Source: Bacteroidota bacterium
Lineage (GTDB): Bacteria; Bacteroidota; Bacteroidia; B-17B0; Aurantibacillaceae
DNA: 64,000 bases
Reading direction: 5' to 3'
NCBI GenBank assembly: GCA_021155905.1
Contig: JAJNBG010000006.1
Span: forward strand, 24,936 to 88,935
Part shown: positions 45,054-56,200 of the stretch, piece by piece
Numbering within the stretch: the first letter of the stretch is position 1
Layout of the letters: the number at the start of each line of letters is the position of its first letter
Notes under the pieces: model-generated
Databases searched by the model: none
What the model was told of the DNA's origin: nothing
What the model saw: only the letters and a program-made list of their open reading frames with translations
Translations under genes and position numbers: made by a program

Positions 45054-46985
45054 TCAAATTAAGATTCCAATGATGCAAACATCATCGACTTGCCCCAGGT
45101 TTCCTTTCCAGTTATTAAATGCTATTTCGAGCTGCTCTTTTTGGCTTTTGAGCGATAATTCTGCTGTAGAAATAAGTAATTCTTCAAAGTGCTTATACAT
45201 GAATTTTTTTCCTTTGGGCCCTCCGAACTGATCTGCATAGCCATCCGTAAATAAATACAATCTATCTCCTTTTTCAAGAACTAAATTATGGGATGTAAAA
45301 GATTTCCGGTTATCAAATTTTCCTACAGGTTGTTTGTCCGCTTTTATTTCTTCGATTTCTTTCGAGTCTTTTTTTATCATCCAAAGCGGATTATTCGCTC
45401 CGCTCCATTGCACGTTCACTTTTGCCGTATTCGATTCATTGTAATGAACGTCGCTGATCTTCAATAAGGAAATATCCATTCCGTCTTTCAGTTCATTTTC
45501 ACTTTTTTCAAAGGTTTCTTCCACCAGTTCGGATAACTTATCCAGGATCTTGCCGGTATCATGAATCCCAAATTCCTTTACACACCGGTTCAATCCATTG
45601 TTCCCCACAACACTTACCAAAGCTCCTGGAACACCGTGTCCCGTACAATCCACGGCAGCAATATAAACTTCGTTCAGATTCCCGGCAGAGGCTGGGTTAT
45701 TATGGATCCAGTAAAAATCACCGCTTACAATATCCTTGGGCTTGAACAAAATAAAACAGTCAATATGCAATTCACTAATCGCTTTCTCAGAAGGCAACAG
45801 CGCATTCTGAATGTATTTCGCGTAATTAATAGAATCGAGGATCTCTTTGTTTTTATGTTCTACTATTTCTTTCTGTTTCGAAATGATAAAATTCGCTTTT
45901 CGCTTCTGAGTGTAACTTCTAAACACAATTAAAATCAATCCTGATAAAATGATCAACGCAATGACCGCCCAGGTCATTAATTTTCTTTGATTTTGAATTT
46001 CCGCATTAGAAATAGCCTGCCTGTTCTCGGCATCTTTCTTTTGAAGCTCCTGGCGCTTACTGAAGTCATACTCCAATTCCTTTTTAAGAATTTCATTTTT
46101 ACTCTCGTCACTTTCTATATTCTCTTTAGAAACCATGTACAAATTCTGAAATTGAAATGCTTTTTTAAAATCGTTTTTTTGTTCGTATAAATTACTCAGG
46201 TATTTATACACTTCAACTTTTACACCTTCCAGTTCACTATTCTCAGAGATCCTTAAAGAACTTAACAAGTAGCGTTCCGCTTCCAACAGTTTTCCCTGTT
46301 GCAACAAGGTATTTCCCAACTCCAGATAGTTGTAGGCATGTCCGATATTTTCGCTCATGTTAGTCAAATAGCTCAGGGATTTATTGAAGAAAATGATGGC
46401 AGAGTCTTTATCCTCTGTTAACTGATGATTGATCCCGATGTTATGGTAAGCCATCGCCATGCCAATAGTATCCGCTACTTCCTGCCGCAACAAAAGCGAT
46501 TTCTGTAAATAGGTTTCAGCGGAAGAAAATTGTTTTAATTTCTGATAACAGGTAGCTATGTTATTATAATTGATCGCCAGTCTTGATTTCTCTTTTTTGG
46601 CTATATTAATTTTTTCGGCTTTAAAATAATAGGCAAGAGCCGTCCGGTACTCTTTTATTTCCGCATAAATTAAACCGATATTGTTTTGTATACCGGCAAC
46701 TTTCACCGGCATTCTTAATTGCTCAAATAATTTCAAGGCATCCAGGTAATTATCCAATGCATCTTTCAGGTTGGATTGATCCCTGTTAATGACACCTTTT
46801 AAATTATAGGACTCGGCAATGCCTTCCGTATAATTGATGGACTGTGAAAGGATAAACAAACTATCAGCTTTCTTTTGTGCCAGCTCATAATTACCATTAT
46901 CAATCAGGTCACTAATCTGGTTATTGTATGCATTCAGGTATTTGATGTCAACCTGGCAATAGCTTTTGATCACCAGTACGCACAT
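45054..46985 (-). CDS. TPR-SpoIIE family protein phosphatase
   Basis: 643 residues from ATG 46985. About seven TPRs at ~20-290, one TM at ~330-352 (LMTWAVIALIILSGLILIVF), a coiled coil (QKEIVEHKNKEILDSINYAKYIQNALLPS) and a SpoIIE phosphatase with ILFKPKDIVSGDFYW, VDCTGHGVPGALVS, FTDGYADQFGG and DDVCIIGI. Same plan as the protein at 26799. The ATG start gives only the end of a signal peptide; reading from CTG 47015 gives MKSIFYIFVLMCVLVIKSYCQ, a normal one. The periplasmic TPR part probably senses a partner and the phosphatase acts in the cytoplasm. Confidence 0.85.
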   Translation of the reverse strand: MCVLVIKSYCQVDIKYLNAYNNQISDLIDNGNYELAQKKADSLFILSQSINYTEGIAESYNLKGVINRDQSNLKDALDNYLDALKLFEQLRMPVKVAGIQNNIGLIYAEIKEYRTALAYYFKAEKINIAKKEKSRLAINYNNIATCYQKLKQFSSAETYLQKSLLLRQEVADTIGMAMAYHNIGINHQLTEDKDSAIIFFNKSLSYLTNMSENIGHAYNYLELGNTLLQQGKLLEAERYLLSSLRISENSELEGVKVEVYKYLSNLYEQKNDFKKAFQFQNLYMVSKENIESDESKNEILKKELEYDFSKRQELQKKDAENRQAISNAEIQNQRKLMTWAVIALIILSGLILIVFRSYTQKRKANFIISKQKEIVEHKNKEILDSINYAKYIQNALLPSEKAISELHIDCFILFKPKDIVSGDFYWIHNNPASAGNLNEVYIAAVDCTGHGVPGALVSVVGNNGLNRCVKEFGIHDTGKILDKLSELVEETFEKSENELKDGMDISLLKISDVHYNESNTAKVNVQWSGANNPLWMIKKDSKEIEEIKADKQPVGKFDNRKSFTSHNLVLEKGDRLYLFTDGYADQFGGPKGKKFMYKHFEELLISTAELSLKSQKEQLEIAFNNWKGNLGQVDDVCIIGILI

Positions 46986-47067
46986 TAAAACAAATATGTA
47001 AAAAATTGATTTCAGGAATGATAAATATAATCTATAAGCCGAACGGATGCAAATCCTTTGCTCATTC

Positions 47068-49095
47068 TTACCGGATAATCGTTCTACCCAGGATCTTATT
47101 GACTCGTTTTTTTTGATTTTCGAGCATGATCACAAATTCATATACATGCTTGTGCTCAAAAGGATCTGCAGTTTTTACCAGTTCTTTAGCGTCCTTAATA
47201 ATTTGGTTCAGCCGTTTTTCTTTTAAACTGAATAATTGATGTTCTATTCCTTTTTTGATCTGATGCACCTCTAACGGAACATTCACTCCAAACTTTTCCC
47301 ATTTGTAACTCACCGTATCCGAGAAAGAAGCAATGTCAATTGCTACCTGAGAAACAGCAGGATTGGAATGATGGGTAAAAGTCTGCATCGTCGGAATCAC
47401 ACCGCTTTCCAGCTCATGTTGAAATTCATCCAATACCATTTGGTAAACCGGATTAATAAATTGTAAGTTATCACGCCACAATTCAAAAATTACAAATTCA
47501 CAAACCGTTAACTGAAACGACTGTTGAGCATTGTCTGTATCTTCCGCCTCTACTTCCACCAATACATTTCCGTATTGCATCATCATGCGCAGCAATTCTT
47601 TTTCTTCAGAATCCAAAATAGGATCTACTGCTTTTTCTTCGTCCAGATATGCTTCCGGTGGCATTTCATCAGGATAACCTGTATTACTAATTCCCTGAGT
47701 GTTGTTTCTGTCACCCTGAGCTGAGTCGAAGGTCTTATTATTAGACAGTGCCTGCTTACCGGTTTTTTTCCGGATCAGTTTATTAATTTCTATCTGAAGA
47801 ATCTGCTCGCCAATGTCCATAATCCTGGAGCATTCCTTCACATACACTGAACGGTTAATAGCATCCGGAATCACCGAAATACTTTCCACAATATCTTTAA
47901 TCAGCTCAGCGCGACGTATCGGGTCATGTTCAACTTCTTTATAAAGTAAACTTGTTTTAAAAGAAATAAAATCTTTGCTATTGCTTTTGATGAATTCTTT
48001 AAATTCTTCGTTCGTTACTTTTTTACTGTATGAATCCGGATCATCTCCATCAGGGAACAACAACACCCGCACATTCATCCCTTCTTCCAGGATCAGGTCA
48101 ATTCCCCTGAAACTTGCTTTGATACCGGCCACATCACCATCATACAAAATGGTAATGTTTTTTGTGAAGCGGTGTATCAATTTGATCTGGTCAACCGTCA
48201 ATGAAGTTCCCGAAGAGGCCACTACATTTTCAATTCCGGATTGGTGCATGGAAATCACATCCGTATATCCTTCCACCAAATAACAGTTATCATCCTGTAT
48301 AATAGTCTTCTTTGCCTGGAACAAACCATACAAGGTCTTACTCTTATCGTAAATATCGGTTTGCGGCGAATTAATGTACTTCGCTAATTTTTTATCATTA
48401 CCAAGTATCCTTCCACCAAACCCAATAACTTTCCCTGAAATATTATGAATTGGGAACATGACACGCCCTGTGTAACGGTCAAAAATATCGTTAACGGTTA
48501 TGGGGCTGCCTTCCACGTGATTATTGGATAAAATCGACATGCCGGTTTTAACCAGGTACTCCGGTTTATAACCATTTTTTACAGCTGTTTCCGAAAACTT
48601 CCTACGCTCATCCGAACTATATCCCAATTGAAATTTATCAATGATAACCTGCGGAAATCCACGCTCTTTAAAATAGCCCAAACCAATCGAGCGACCCATA
48701 TCATCATTCATCAATAGGTCTGTGTAATACTTTTGCGCGTAATTCATCACAATGTATAAACTCTCCTTTTCGTTCTGCTGAGCTTTCTCTTCAACACTCA
48801 CCTCTTTCTCAATCACCTCAATACCATATTTATTGGCGAGGTATCTTAATGCTTCCGGATAAGATAAACTTTCCAGGTCCATGATAAAATTAACCGCTGT
48901 ACCCGATTTACCACAACCAAAACATTTGTAAATTCCCTTGGCCGGTGATACGGTAAACGATGGGGATTTTTCACCATGAAAGGGGCATAACCCCAATAAA
49001 TTTGCTCCACGTTTTTTAAGGGTAATAAAATCACCAATGACATCTTCCACCCGGGCGGCGTCAATAATTTTATCTATGGTAAATTTAGGGATCAA
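47068..49095 (-). CDS. dnaG: DNA primase
   Basis: 675 residues. CHC2 zinc finger C37/H40/C58/C61 (LCPFHGEKSPSF, YKCFGCGKSG), catalytic core with TOPRIM motifs YLVEGYTDVISMHQSG and ILYDGDVAGIKA, and a C-terminal DnaB-interaction region. It makes RNA primers at the fork. The linker at about residues 450-470 contains DSAQGDRNNTQG, which is encoded by a dispersed Bacteroidota repeat (47711-47732) inserted in frame. Convergent spacing to the phosphatase gene is 82 bp on the same strand. Confidence 0.95.
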   Translation of the reverse strand: MIPKFTIDKIIDAARVEDVIGDFITLKKRGANLLGLCPFHGEKSPSFTVSPAKGIYKCFGCGKSGTAVNFIMDLESLSYPEALRYLANKYGIEVIEKEVSVEEKAQQNEKESLYIVMNYAQKYYTDLLMNDDMGRSIGLGYFKERGFPQVIIDKFQLGYSSDERRKFSETAVKNGYKPEYLVKTGMSILSNNHVEGSPITVNDIFDRYTGRVMFPIHNISGKVIGFGGRILGNDKKLAKYINSPQTDIYDKSKTLYGLFQAKKTIIQDDNCYLVEGYTDVISMHQSGIENVVASSGTSLTVDQIKLIHRFTKNITILYDGDVAGIKASFRGIDLILEEGMNVRVLLFPDGDDPDSYSKKVTNEEFKEFIKSNSKDFISFKTSLLYKEVEHDPIRRAELIKDIVESISVIPDAINRSVYVKECSRIMDIGEQILQIEINKLIRKKTGKQALSNNKTFDSAQGDRNNTQGISNTGYPDEMPPEAYLDEEKAVDPILDSEEKELLRMMMQYGNVLVEVEAEDTDNAQQSFQLTVCEFVIFELWRDNLQFINPVYQMVLDEFQHELESGVIPTMQTFTHHSNPAVSQVAIDIASFSDTVSYKWEKFGVNVPLEVHQIKKGIEHQLFSLKEKRLNQIIKDAKELVKTADPFEHKHVYEFVIMLENQKKRVNKILGRTIIR
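47711..47732. repeat. REP-like dispersed repeat inside dnaG
   Basis: TCACCCTGAGCTGAGTCGAA plus GG is a variant of a palindromic repeat (TCACCCTGAGC...GTCGAAGG) dispersed in many Bacteroidota genomes, usually between genes. Here it lies inside dnaG and is read in frame. Confidence 0.6.
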
Positions 49096-49143
49096 GGAAA
49101 GTAATTTCGGAAGGTAAATATAAGGAAAATAGAGGCTTTAAAC

Positions 49144-49977
49144 TTAAATTATTGAAAAGGAAATTCCAAAAATAAGCGCGTTGGTCCTCAGGTTATTAAC
49201 CCTCGAAGAATAGTTGGTTCCCTCATAATCGATATCTTTCAAATAAAACGAATAGATATACCCTAATTTCAAATTAATTCGTCTGCAAATTCTATAACTA
49301 ATGCTTGTAGACATATTATGAGAGAAAAAAAACTTTTCTAACTCACCACCATATTCCATTTTACTGGTTTCATCCGATTTCAAAAAATTATTATTGACAT
49401 CGTAGTAGCTTTTAGCTCTTTCACCGTAAAGTGCTTTATGAACAGAAAATGAATAATCAAAGTCAAAATTAAACTTTCCGAACTGTCTTGCCATACCTAA
49501 TCCTAAAAATGTAGAGGCCATAGAAAGCCTAACTTTTTCTTTAAAATAGCCTTCCAGCGATTCTGTTCTATTCTCACCTATTACAATTGGATTGTATTGG
49601 GTGCTGTTTGGAGCATAAATATAATTTACAGATGTATTTCTTATTTCACCATATCCGCTATCAAATTTTAAAACATTATGATTTACTCCGCAAGTAACTT
49701 TTAGCCAATAGGGTAATTCAAAATCAATTTTCAATTCAGGATTCCAAATATCACGAGAATGAATGCTTTCTGAATAGCTCTCGGAATGTCCGTACTCACC
49801 ACCTCGAACGTAATTGTAATATCCTTGTTCCGTTTTATATTTAAAAGTTGAGTAAGAGATCTTATCCTGAAGGGAAAACTTTACTTTATAATGTGCATTA
49901 GCCAATGAATCCCCAATGCCCGAAATCAAAGCAATCGGCAAAACCACAAAAAATAACAGGAAAAGGCGCATAACCAA
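49144..49977 (-). CDS. Putative outer-membrane beta-barrel protein
   Basis: 277 residues. Signal peptide (MRLFLLFFVVLPIALISGIGDSLA, probably from codon 3), then amphipathic strands with many Tyr, Ser and Asn and alternating hydrophobic residues, ending in NALIFGISFSII, a typical barrel terminal strand. About eight to ten strands fit the length. Function unknown; a small porin- or OmpW-like barrel is a guess. Confidence 0.6.
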   Translation of the reverse strand: MVMRLFLLFFVVLPIALISGIGDSLANAHYKVKFSLQDKISYSTFKYKTEQGYYNYVRGGEYGHSESYSESIHSRDIWNPELKIDFELPYWLKVTCGVNHNVLKFDSGYGEIRNTSVNYIYAPNSTQYNPIVIGENRTESLEGYFKEKVRLSMASTFLGLGMARQFGKFNFDFDYSFSVHKALYGERAKSYYDVNNNFLKSDETSKMEYGGELEKFFFSHNMSTSISYRICRRINLKLGYIYSFYLKDIDYEGTNYSSRVNNLRTNALIFGISFSII

Positions 49978-50105
49978 ATATACAAAAAACCCTTATAAAA
50001 CTTGATGAAGAGCAGTTTCAAAGCAAAACAAAAATTCTTATCTTTAAACTCTGAAATCTGGAGCCAACAACTCTTAATTCGTTAATTCAAAACTCAACAA
50101 TTAAA

Positions 50106-51557
50106 ATGTCTGTTTACGATAAATATAAAGCAGTTATTGGTTTGGAATGCCATATCCAGTTACTCACTAAAACAAAAATGTACAGTAATGATTTATCGGA
50201 GTATGGCGCTATGCCAAACACCAATGTCAGCGTCATTACATTAGGCCACCCGGGTACTTTACCAAAAGTAAACAAACGGGCCATTGAATTTGCGGTTAAA
50301 CTTGGCGTTGCCTTGAATTGCAACATTCGCGAAGAAAACCAGTTTGCCCGCAAGAATTATTTTTACGCCGATTTACCAAAAGGCTACCAGATTACACAGG
50401 ACAAAACGCCGATATGTACAGGCGGACATGTGGATATTAAGTTAAAAGACGGAACAGAGAAACGCATTAATTTAACGCGTATTCACATGGAAGAAGATGC
50501 CGGTAAAAGTATGCACGACATTGATCCTTTTGAATCATTGATCGATTTAAACCGTGCTGGAACTCCATTACTGGAAATTGTGACCGAACCCGATTTTACG
50601 GGCGGGGACGATGCTTACGTGTATTTAACAGAAATTAAAAAATTAGTGCGTTACCTGGATATCTGTGATGGTAATATGGAAGAAGGATCTTTACGTTGTG
50701 ATGCAAACATTTCGGTGATGCTGAAAGACGCGAAAGAATACGGAAAAAAAGTAGAGGTAAAAAACATGAACTCTTTCCGTAATGTGCAGCGCGCTATTGA
50801 TTTTGAAATTAAACGCCAGATTGATTTATTGGAATCGGGCGGGGACATTGCCGGAGAAACCAGAAGTTTCGATGCGGTGAATGGTTCAACGTTTTCTCTA
50901 AGGAGCAAAGAAAACGCAAATGATTACCGTTATTTTCCTGAACCGGATTTACAACCGGTGATGGTCACTCAGGATTACATTAACAGTATTAAGGCCCAGA
51001 TGCCTGAATTGCCTAGTGATTTGTTCAAAAAGTTCACCAAAGAGTTTGGCTTATCAGAATACGACGCGTACAACTTAACAGATTTAAAAAGCCTGGCATT
51101 GTATTTTAACGAATTGGTTTCTTATACTAAAAATTATAAAGCGGCAGCCAACTGGATGATGGGAAGTATTAAATCCTACCTGAATGAAAATGCAATCACC
51201 ATTGAACAATTTAAAGTAAAGCCTAAAACCATTGCAGATCTTATTGCTTTAATTGATGAAGGAAAGATCAGTAACGCGGCGGCTACACAGAAATTATTTC
51301 CGGAATTAATGCTCAATACCAGCGAAGCGCCTTTAAGCATTGCGCAGCGTTTAGATATCATCCAAAGCAACGACACAGGAGCTTTACAGGAATTAGTGAA
51401 CCAGGCATTGGCAAAATATCCTGAAAAAATTACAGAGTATAAAAACGGAAAAGTTAATCTTCTGGGCTTATTCGTTGGAGAAGTCATGAAATTAGGTAAA
51501 GGTAAAGCGGATCCTAAAATGGCCAACCAATTGGTGAAGGAAGCGTTGGAGAAGTAA
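50106..51557 (+). CDS. gatB: Asp/Glu-tRNA amidotransferase subunit B
   Basis: 483 residues, full length. N-terminal signature VIGLECHIQLLTKTKMYS, TLGHPGTLPKVNKRAI, the RKNYFYADLPKGYQITQ motif, IHMEEDAGKSMHD and the RCDANIS motif; C-terminal YqeY-like helical domain ending LGKGKADPKMANQLVKEAL. With GatA and GatC, converts mischarged Glu-tRNA(Gln) or Asp-tRNA(Asn) in the cytoplasm. gatA and gatC are not in the window. Confidence 0.96.
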   Translation: MSVYDKYKAVIGLECHIQLLTKTKMYSNDLSEYGAMPNTNVSVITLGHPGTLPKVNKRAIEFAVKLGVALNCNIREENQFARKNYFYADLPKGYQITQDKTPICTGGHVDIKLKDGTEKRINLTRIHMEEDAGKSMHDIDPFESLIDLNRAGTPLLEIVTEPDFTGGDDAYVYLTEIKKLVRYLDICDGNMEEGSLRCDANISVMLKDAKEYGKKVEVKNMNSFRNVQRAIDFEIKRQIDLLESGGDIAGETRSFDAVNGSTFSLRSKENANDYRYFPEPDLQPVMVTQDYINSIKAQMPELPSDLFKKFTKEFGLSEYDAYNLTDLKSLALYFNELVSYTKNYKAAANWMMGSIKSYLNENAITIEQFKVKPKTIADLIALIDEGKISNAAATQKLFPELMLNTSEAPLSIAQRLDIIQSNDTGALQELVNQALAKYPEKITEYKNGKVNLLGLFVGEVMKLGKGKADPKMANQLVKEALEK

Positions 51558-51620
51558 AATGTCATTGGAAAAAGTTTTGCATAATGAGCAAAATGGAAAG
51601 AAGCAATCTTATATTTTGCA

Positions 51621-51649
51621 GTTCTGTCGGTTCGAGCGAAGTCGAGAAC
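51621..51649. repeat. REP-like hairpin repeat
   Basis: GTTCT and AGAAC flank a TTCGAGCGAA core (51631-51640). It is a variant of the GTTCTCGACTTCGCTCGAAC-type dispersed repeat seen in many Bacteroidota genomes. It lies just after gatB in a non-coding gap. Confidence 0.55.
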
Positions 51650-51700
51650 AAAAAACCTTTAACCACTTAGGTACATAGGTTAATACTGTAAAGCCGTAAC

Positions 51701-52069
51701 CTATTCATCTCTGTTAACCAGCTGATCCATTGTGAATGGCTTAGAGAGGCTTTTAATATTCCTGTTCTCAGATTTAATTTTTTTGACTGAATTAGCAGAA
51801 GATGACAAGGCATAAATTTCGCCTTGCGTTTTTTCCAAACCGGCTTCATAAAACTGTTCTATAAATTCAATGCCCTTTATTTCAGGTGCGTCAATGTTCA
51901 CGATGATCAGGTGATAATCCACATGGGTATCTTTCAAATAAGCTAATGCACTGTCTGCATCATGAAATGAAATAATATGGGTCACACCATGACTCTGTAA
52001 TAACCGATGGTTGATGAAATTTTCAACGTCATTGTTGTCAATTAGCAATGCTGATCTAATTTCGTCCAT
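51701..52069 (-). CDS. Single-domain pseudo-receiver
   Basis: 122 residues with the receiver fold: DNND acidic pocket at 11-14, the K110 lysine in LSKPF, but the phospho-acceptor position in LIIVNIDAPEIKG is N58 instead of Asp. It therefore probably cannot be phosphorylated in the normal way and may work by binding or act as an always-on/off form; D60 is two residues away and not in register. Monocistronic, with a promoter sharing the 28-bp element of the large T9SS genes. Confidence 0.75.
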   Translation of the reverse strand: MDEIRSALLIDNNDVENFINHRLLQSHGVTHIISFHDADSALAYLKDTHVDYHLIIVNIDAPEIKGIEFIEQFYEAGLEKTQGEIYALSSSANSVKKIKSENRNIKSLSKPFTMDQLVNRDE

Positions 52070-52120
52070 AACTTTAGTACCTAAACAGTATTAATGAGAA
52101 CTTAATACCTTGTTCAAGGC

Positions 52121-52178
52121 CTAATTTAAACCATTTAAAAACAATACACCCTACCGTTAAACGGGTTTTTAGCACATT
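52121..52178 (-). promoter_or_regulatory. 28-bp conserved promoter element, copy 1 (pseudo-receiver)
   Basis: CTACCGTTAAACGGG, then TTTTTAGCACATT at 52151-52178 (plus-strand reading). It is followed on the minus strand by a weak -7, TAAATTAG (52128-52121), 22 bp away, and the start at 52069. CCGTTAAACGG inside is palindromic. Confidence 0.55.
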
Positions 52179-52238
52179 TTTGAGGTGTTTTCATCTAGAT
52201 TGACTTTGCTTTAATTTTAACAAACTCGGCGAAAAATG

Positions 52239-53168
52239 CTATTGTTTTATGAATTTTCTGGTCACAATTGCGCCATTGGACAGTATGGCCTTTACAAAGT
52301 AAATACCGGGAGGGAAATCCTCCATCGAAATTGTTTCAGCTTTGGAAATGCCGGAGAATTTTGTCGTAAGGCCACCGACCATGCTTAGGATTTCTATTTC
52401 CTTCATCTGATTGCTACCCGTAATCCTTAATGCACCATTTACCGGATTTGGAGATAACTCAAGGAGTTGGTCCGCATACAAGTCCGAATTTTTTGTAAGG
52501 ATATCTGAATCTAAATAGTCCAGCATCAATTTCACCCATTCGGTATATTGAAGACCTGAAGGATGTAAACCATCTCCGGCTACCAATGCAGGTTGAGTTA
52601 ATCCCGTTCTTGAGATTGGGGTGATATCAAAATAACGAATATGAAAACTGTCGGCAATAAGTTTATTCATGGCATTGTAATGATCGATCTCCTGGCTTAT
52701 TTGGCCCTGGTTCATGCTCTGCACACCATAAGGCGTATATGCATAATCAGGGATTGAAACCACGAACACATGACCAGTATCGCCTCCGGCGTATCGTATC
52801 GCAGAATCCAGTAATTGTGGAAACTCATTAACATACTGAGAAAAAGGGCTGCACTGATACTGATTATTAACTCCTATCAGCAGAGATACCAGATTGTACT
52901 GTTGGGCTTGCAGATTTTTATTTGTGATGGCACTAATTAAATCATCGGTTCTCCAACCCGTTGTCGCAATAATCCGCGAAGTATCGATATTTATACCCCG
53001 GAGCGCTAAAGAATCTATTAACTGGACGGGCCAACGCTGATTGGAAGGAACACTTTCTCCGATTGTATAGGAATCGCCCAGGGCTAAAAACCGAACCGGT
53101 GATTGGATCGTTAATGTCTGCGAAAAAGAAAAAACCGGAAACAGTAAAATGATAAATAACTTTCTCAT
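52239..53168 (-). CDS. Secreted SGNH/GDSL hydrolase with T9SS sorting domain
   Basis: 309 residues. Signal peptide (MRKLFIILLFPVFSFS). GDS block I at 31-33 with nucleophile S33, block II G71 (TGWRTDD), block III N101 (IGVNNQ), block V DGLHP with D199 and H202. The last ~75 residues (LSPNPVNGALRI ... GIYFVKAIL...KFIKQ) are a type A T9SS sorting domain. It probably removes acetyl or other acyl groups from extracellular polysaccharide; the substrate is not evident. Confidence 0.92.
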   Translation of the reverse strand: MRKLFIILLFPVFSFSQTLTIQSPVRFLALGDSYTIGESVPSNQRWPVQLIDSLALRGINIDTSRIIATTGWRTDDLISAITNKNLQAQQYNLVSLLIGVNNQYQCSPFSQYVNEFPQLLDSAIRYAGGDTGHVFVVSIPDYAYTPYGVQSMNQGQISQEIDHYNAMNKLIADSFHIRYFDITPISRTGLTQPALVAGDGLHPSGLQYTEWVKLMLDYLDSDILTKNSDLYADQLLELSPNPVNGALRITGSNQMKEIEILSMVGGLTTKFSGISKAETISMEDFPPGIYFVKAILSNGAIVTRKFIKQ

Positions 53169-53227
53169 AATCCAATTTACGAATTAAAATGTCATTTGGT
53201 TTCGCAGAAATGATGTTCATGAATAAT

Positions 53228-56200
53228 TTACTCCTTCACAACCTTCTTCACGGCAACCACCTTATCATTTTCAAACACTTTAATAAAATACATGCCACTG
53301 CTTAAATCGCTTGTACTAATAGTGTTGGTTTTATTCGCCATCGTTTCCGACAACACCAATGCACCTATGCTGTTATAGATTTCGATTTTTGTATTTTGAG
53401 GACTTGCGTTGAAGCATATATTCAGGAAATTATTCATTGGATTAGGACTGATCAAAATATTCTTATTTTCAAAAGTCTCTTTAACCCCAACACTGGCCCC
53501 TATCGCCATCAGCGTTCCTGAACCTACCGTTAACGGAGCAATAGTTCCTGATGCATCTGATTTATTCGCCTGAATTAATCCAAGATTTAAAACTTCATCG
53601 GTAGACAGGTTAGTTAAAATCCGGTAATGCAAAATCGCAATGAGCCCGTTACCGCTCACATTATTATTGATTGTATGAGTTGTCGCTGTATACAAATTAT
53701 TCCCTGCGAAATTCAGTTTTTTAAAATCAAGATTCTGATCTCCAACATTAATGAATGAAGCAGGATATTCTATCCAAACAGAATTTGGTTCTATTAACGT
53801 ATTATCAAAACTAACTGTAAAAGCCACCCCATTCACATCATTAACAGGTGTCGCTGATTCTCCAAGGTATACAGAAGATGAACCCCAGTTCCCCGCCACT
53901 ACAAAATTCTGATCAGGAACAATGCTCAGTTCTGAAGCAGTCGTTGCCTGGCTATTTGGCTTGAAGGTATGTATTGCTCCATAATTGTTAAAGACAGCAA
54001 GGGTATCATCGTCGCTAATTACACCATCTCCGTTACAGTCACTGTGATTTATATTTTTTCCATTTGAGATCGTACCTGTCCAGTTGTTAGAAAAATAAGA
54101 TTGCCAGCTGTTACTCATGCTTGATCTCGGCGCACCTGTTTGCGTGTAATGCAATCCGAGTTCCAATATATCTATATTATCAGCTACACCGTCGCTATTG
54201 GCATCTCCAGGCCAAACATCCTGGCAGGTGTTGTCTGTAACTATACTCACTGTTTCTGTTGCATTACAATTATTTCCATTTGAACCAACAACCGTATAAA
54301 TGGAAGTGCCAGACGGCATTACACTAACGCTCGACGTCATAGCGCCATTGCTCCAACTAAAGGTCGTAGCGCCTGCAGCAGAAATAACTACGGATGAACC
54401 TTCACAAACCGAACCACTTGATGCTGAAATGACAAGCGTTGGCGTGGCATTCACATTAACCTGCATGGTTGCTGACCCAACACAATTATTATTACCGGTT
54501 CCCGTTACAGAATAAATGCTCGTTGTTAGAGGACTCACCACATCACTTCCTGAAGAATAAGTATAACTTATCGCACCAGTTGGCGTAATCGTGAATGATT
54601 CTCCTTCACAAATGGTACCGTCGCTAAGATTAATGGTAGTGGAATTTACTACTACCTGAGTCGATGCCGTCCCAATACAATTATTGGCATCACTGCCGGT
54701 CACACTATATACGGTCGTTGTTCCGGGTGTTTCATTAATACTGCCTGATGTTGCTCCGGTACTCCAGATATAGGAGGAGGCGCCGCTTGAAGTTAAACTG
54801 ATCGCATCTCCATCACATATTGGACCGGCACCGGAAATAGAAACGGTTGGATTTGGATTAACGATGATAGTTGGATATGAAACAGCAACGCAACTATTAA
54901 TTCCTACGCCTCTTAACGTATAGGTTGTTGTTACAAGAGGATAAACATTAAAAAAAGAATTAGCAGATGTACCGCTATAATTAAGACTATAGGCTGCTGC
55001 ACCTGTAGCTGAAATTTGAGCAGATGTCCCTGCACAAATTGGCGATGTAGCAGTAAAGGTTAATAAAGGGATGGCATTATCAATATTGATTGCAGTTGAT
55101 CCTGTAGATGCGCAGGAGCTCGTAGTACTGATTACACTACAATAATAATCTGCAGCCTGATTTACGACAACACTAGTAGCAGTATTCCCAACACTCATAC
55201 TATAATTGACATTATTTATTCGCATATACCAATTATAGGTTACGCTTGGAGATGCGGTCGCATAAACAGTCGGCTGCTTTACACATGTTAAAGTTCCACT
55301 GGCAGACAAACTAACTGTTGGGCTCTGATTAACTGTCACCAAAACCGTTCGGGTGTAAGCGCAAACGGTATTTGTTCCTGTCACCGAATAAATAGTGGTA
55401 GCTGATGGATATACGACGACGGAATTCGTAGTAACATTTCCAGGTTGCCAATTATAATTTACAGAATTATTTCCAAATACACTCAAAGTAACTGACTGCC
55501 CCGGGCAAATTGCCTGCGAGGAACCCGTAAAAAAAATTGCAGTACTATTTACGTTTAAGGTGATCGATTTTGTTGTAACGCAACCATTAACATCCTTTCC
55601 AGTGAGGTAATAGTTATTTGAAGATGTAGGTGTAACAACATACGAAGTATTTACAGGGCCGCCTGAAAACGTATAGTTTGGCACGCCTAATGCTGACAAT
55701 GTTGCTGTCTCACCCAGACACAATAAAGTATTAGTGGCAGCCAGAGACACACTTGTGGCAGCAAAAGCCTGAACCTGATTTGTAAAAGTTGTATAACATG
55801 TCCAATTATATGTTGGTAAGTATACTTTTCTACCAACAGTAGTAAATGTGGCTGAACTATTTATCAGGCCATAACTAAATCCTACATTAGTGGTAGAATA
55901 GGATGGTGTCGTTACAGTATAAGTATCGGCAGTCCCATTGACATTTAAATACAAACTAACATTATTACAAATAGGATTGTAATTGGGCGTTAACGAAACC
56001 GAAGGGCTTTGTAATACTGTATATGTGACGGAAGATTGACGGGCGCAACCATATTGATTTGTCCCATTTACGCTAAATGTATAAGCGCCTGCTGAACCGT
56101 TTGATATACTAAGGTTTGCATTACTTAACCCTGTATTCCATGTATAATTTGTAAAGCCAGCAACACTTAAGGTCGTTGTTGTACCGCTACATTGATATTG

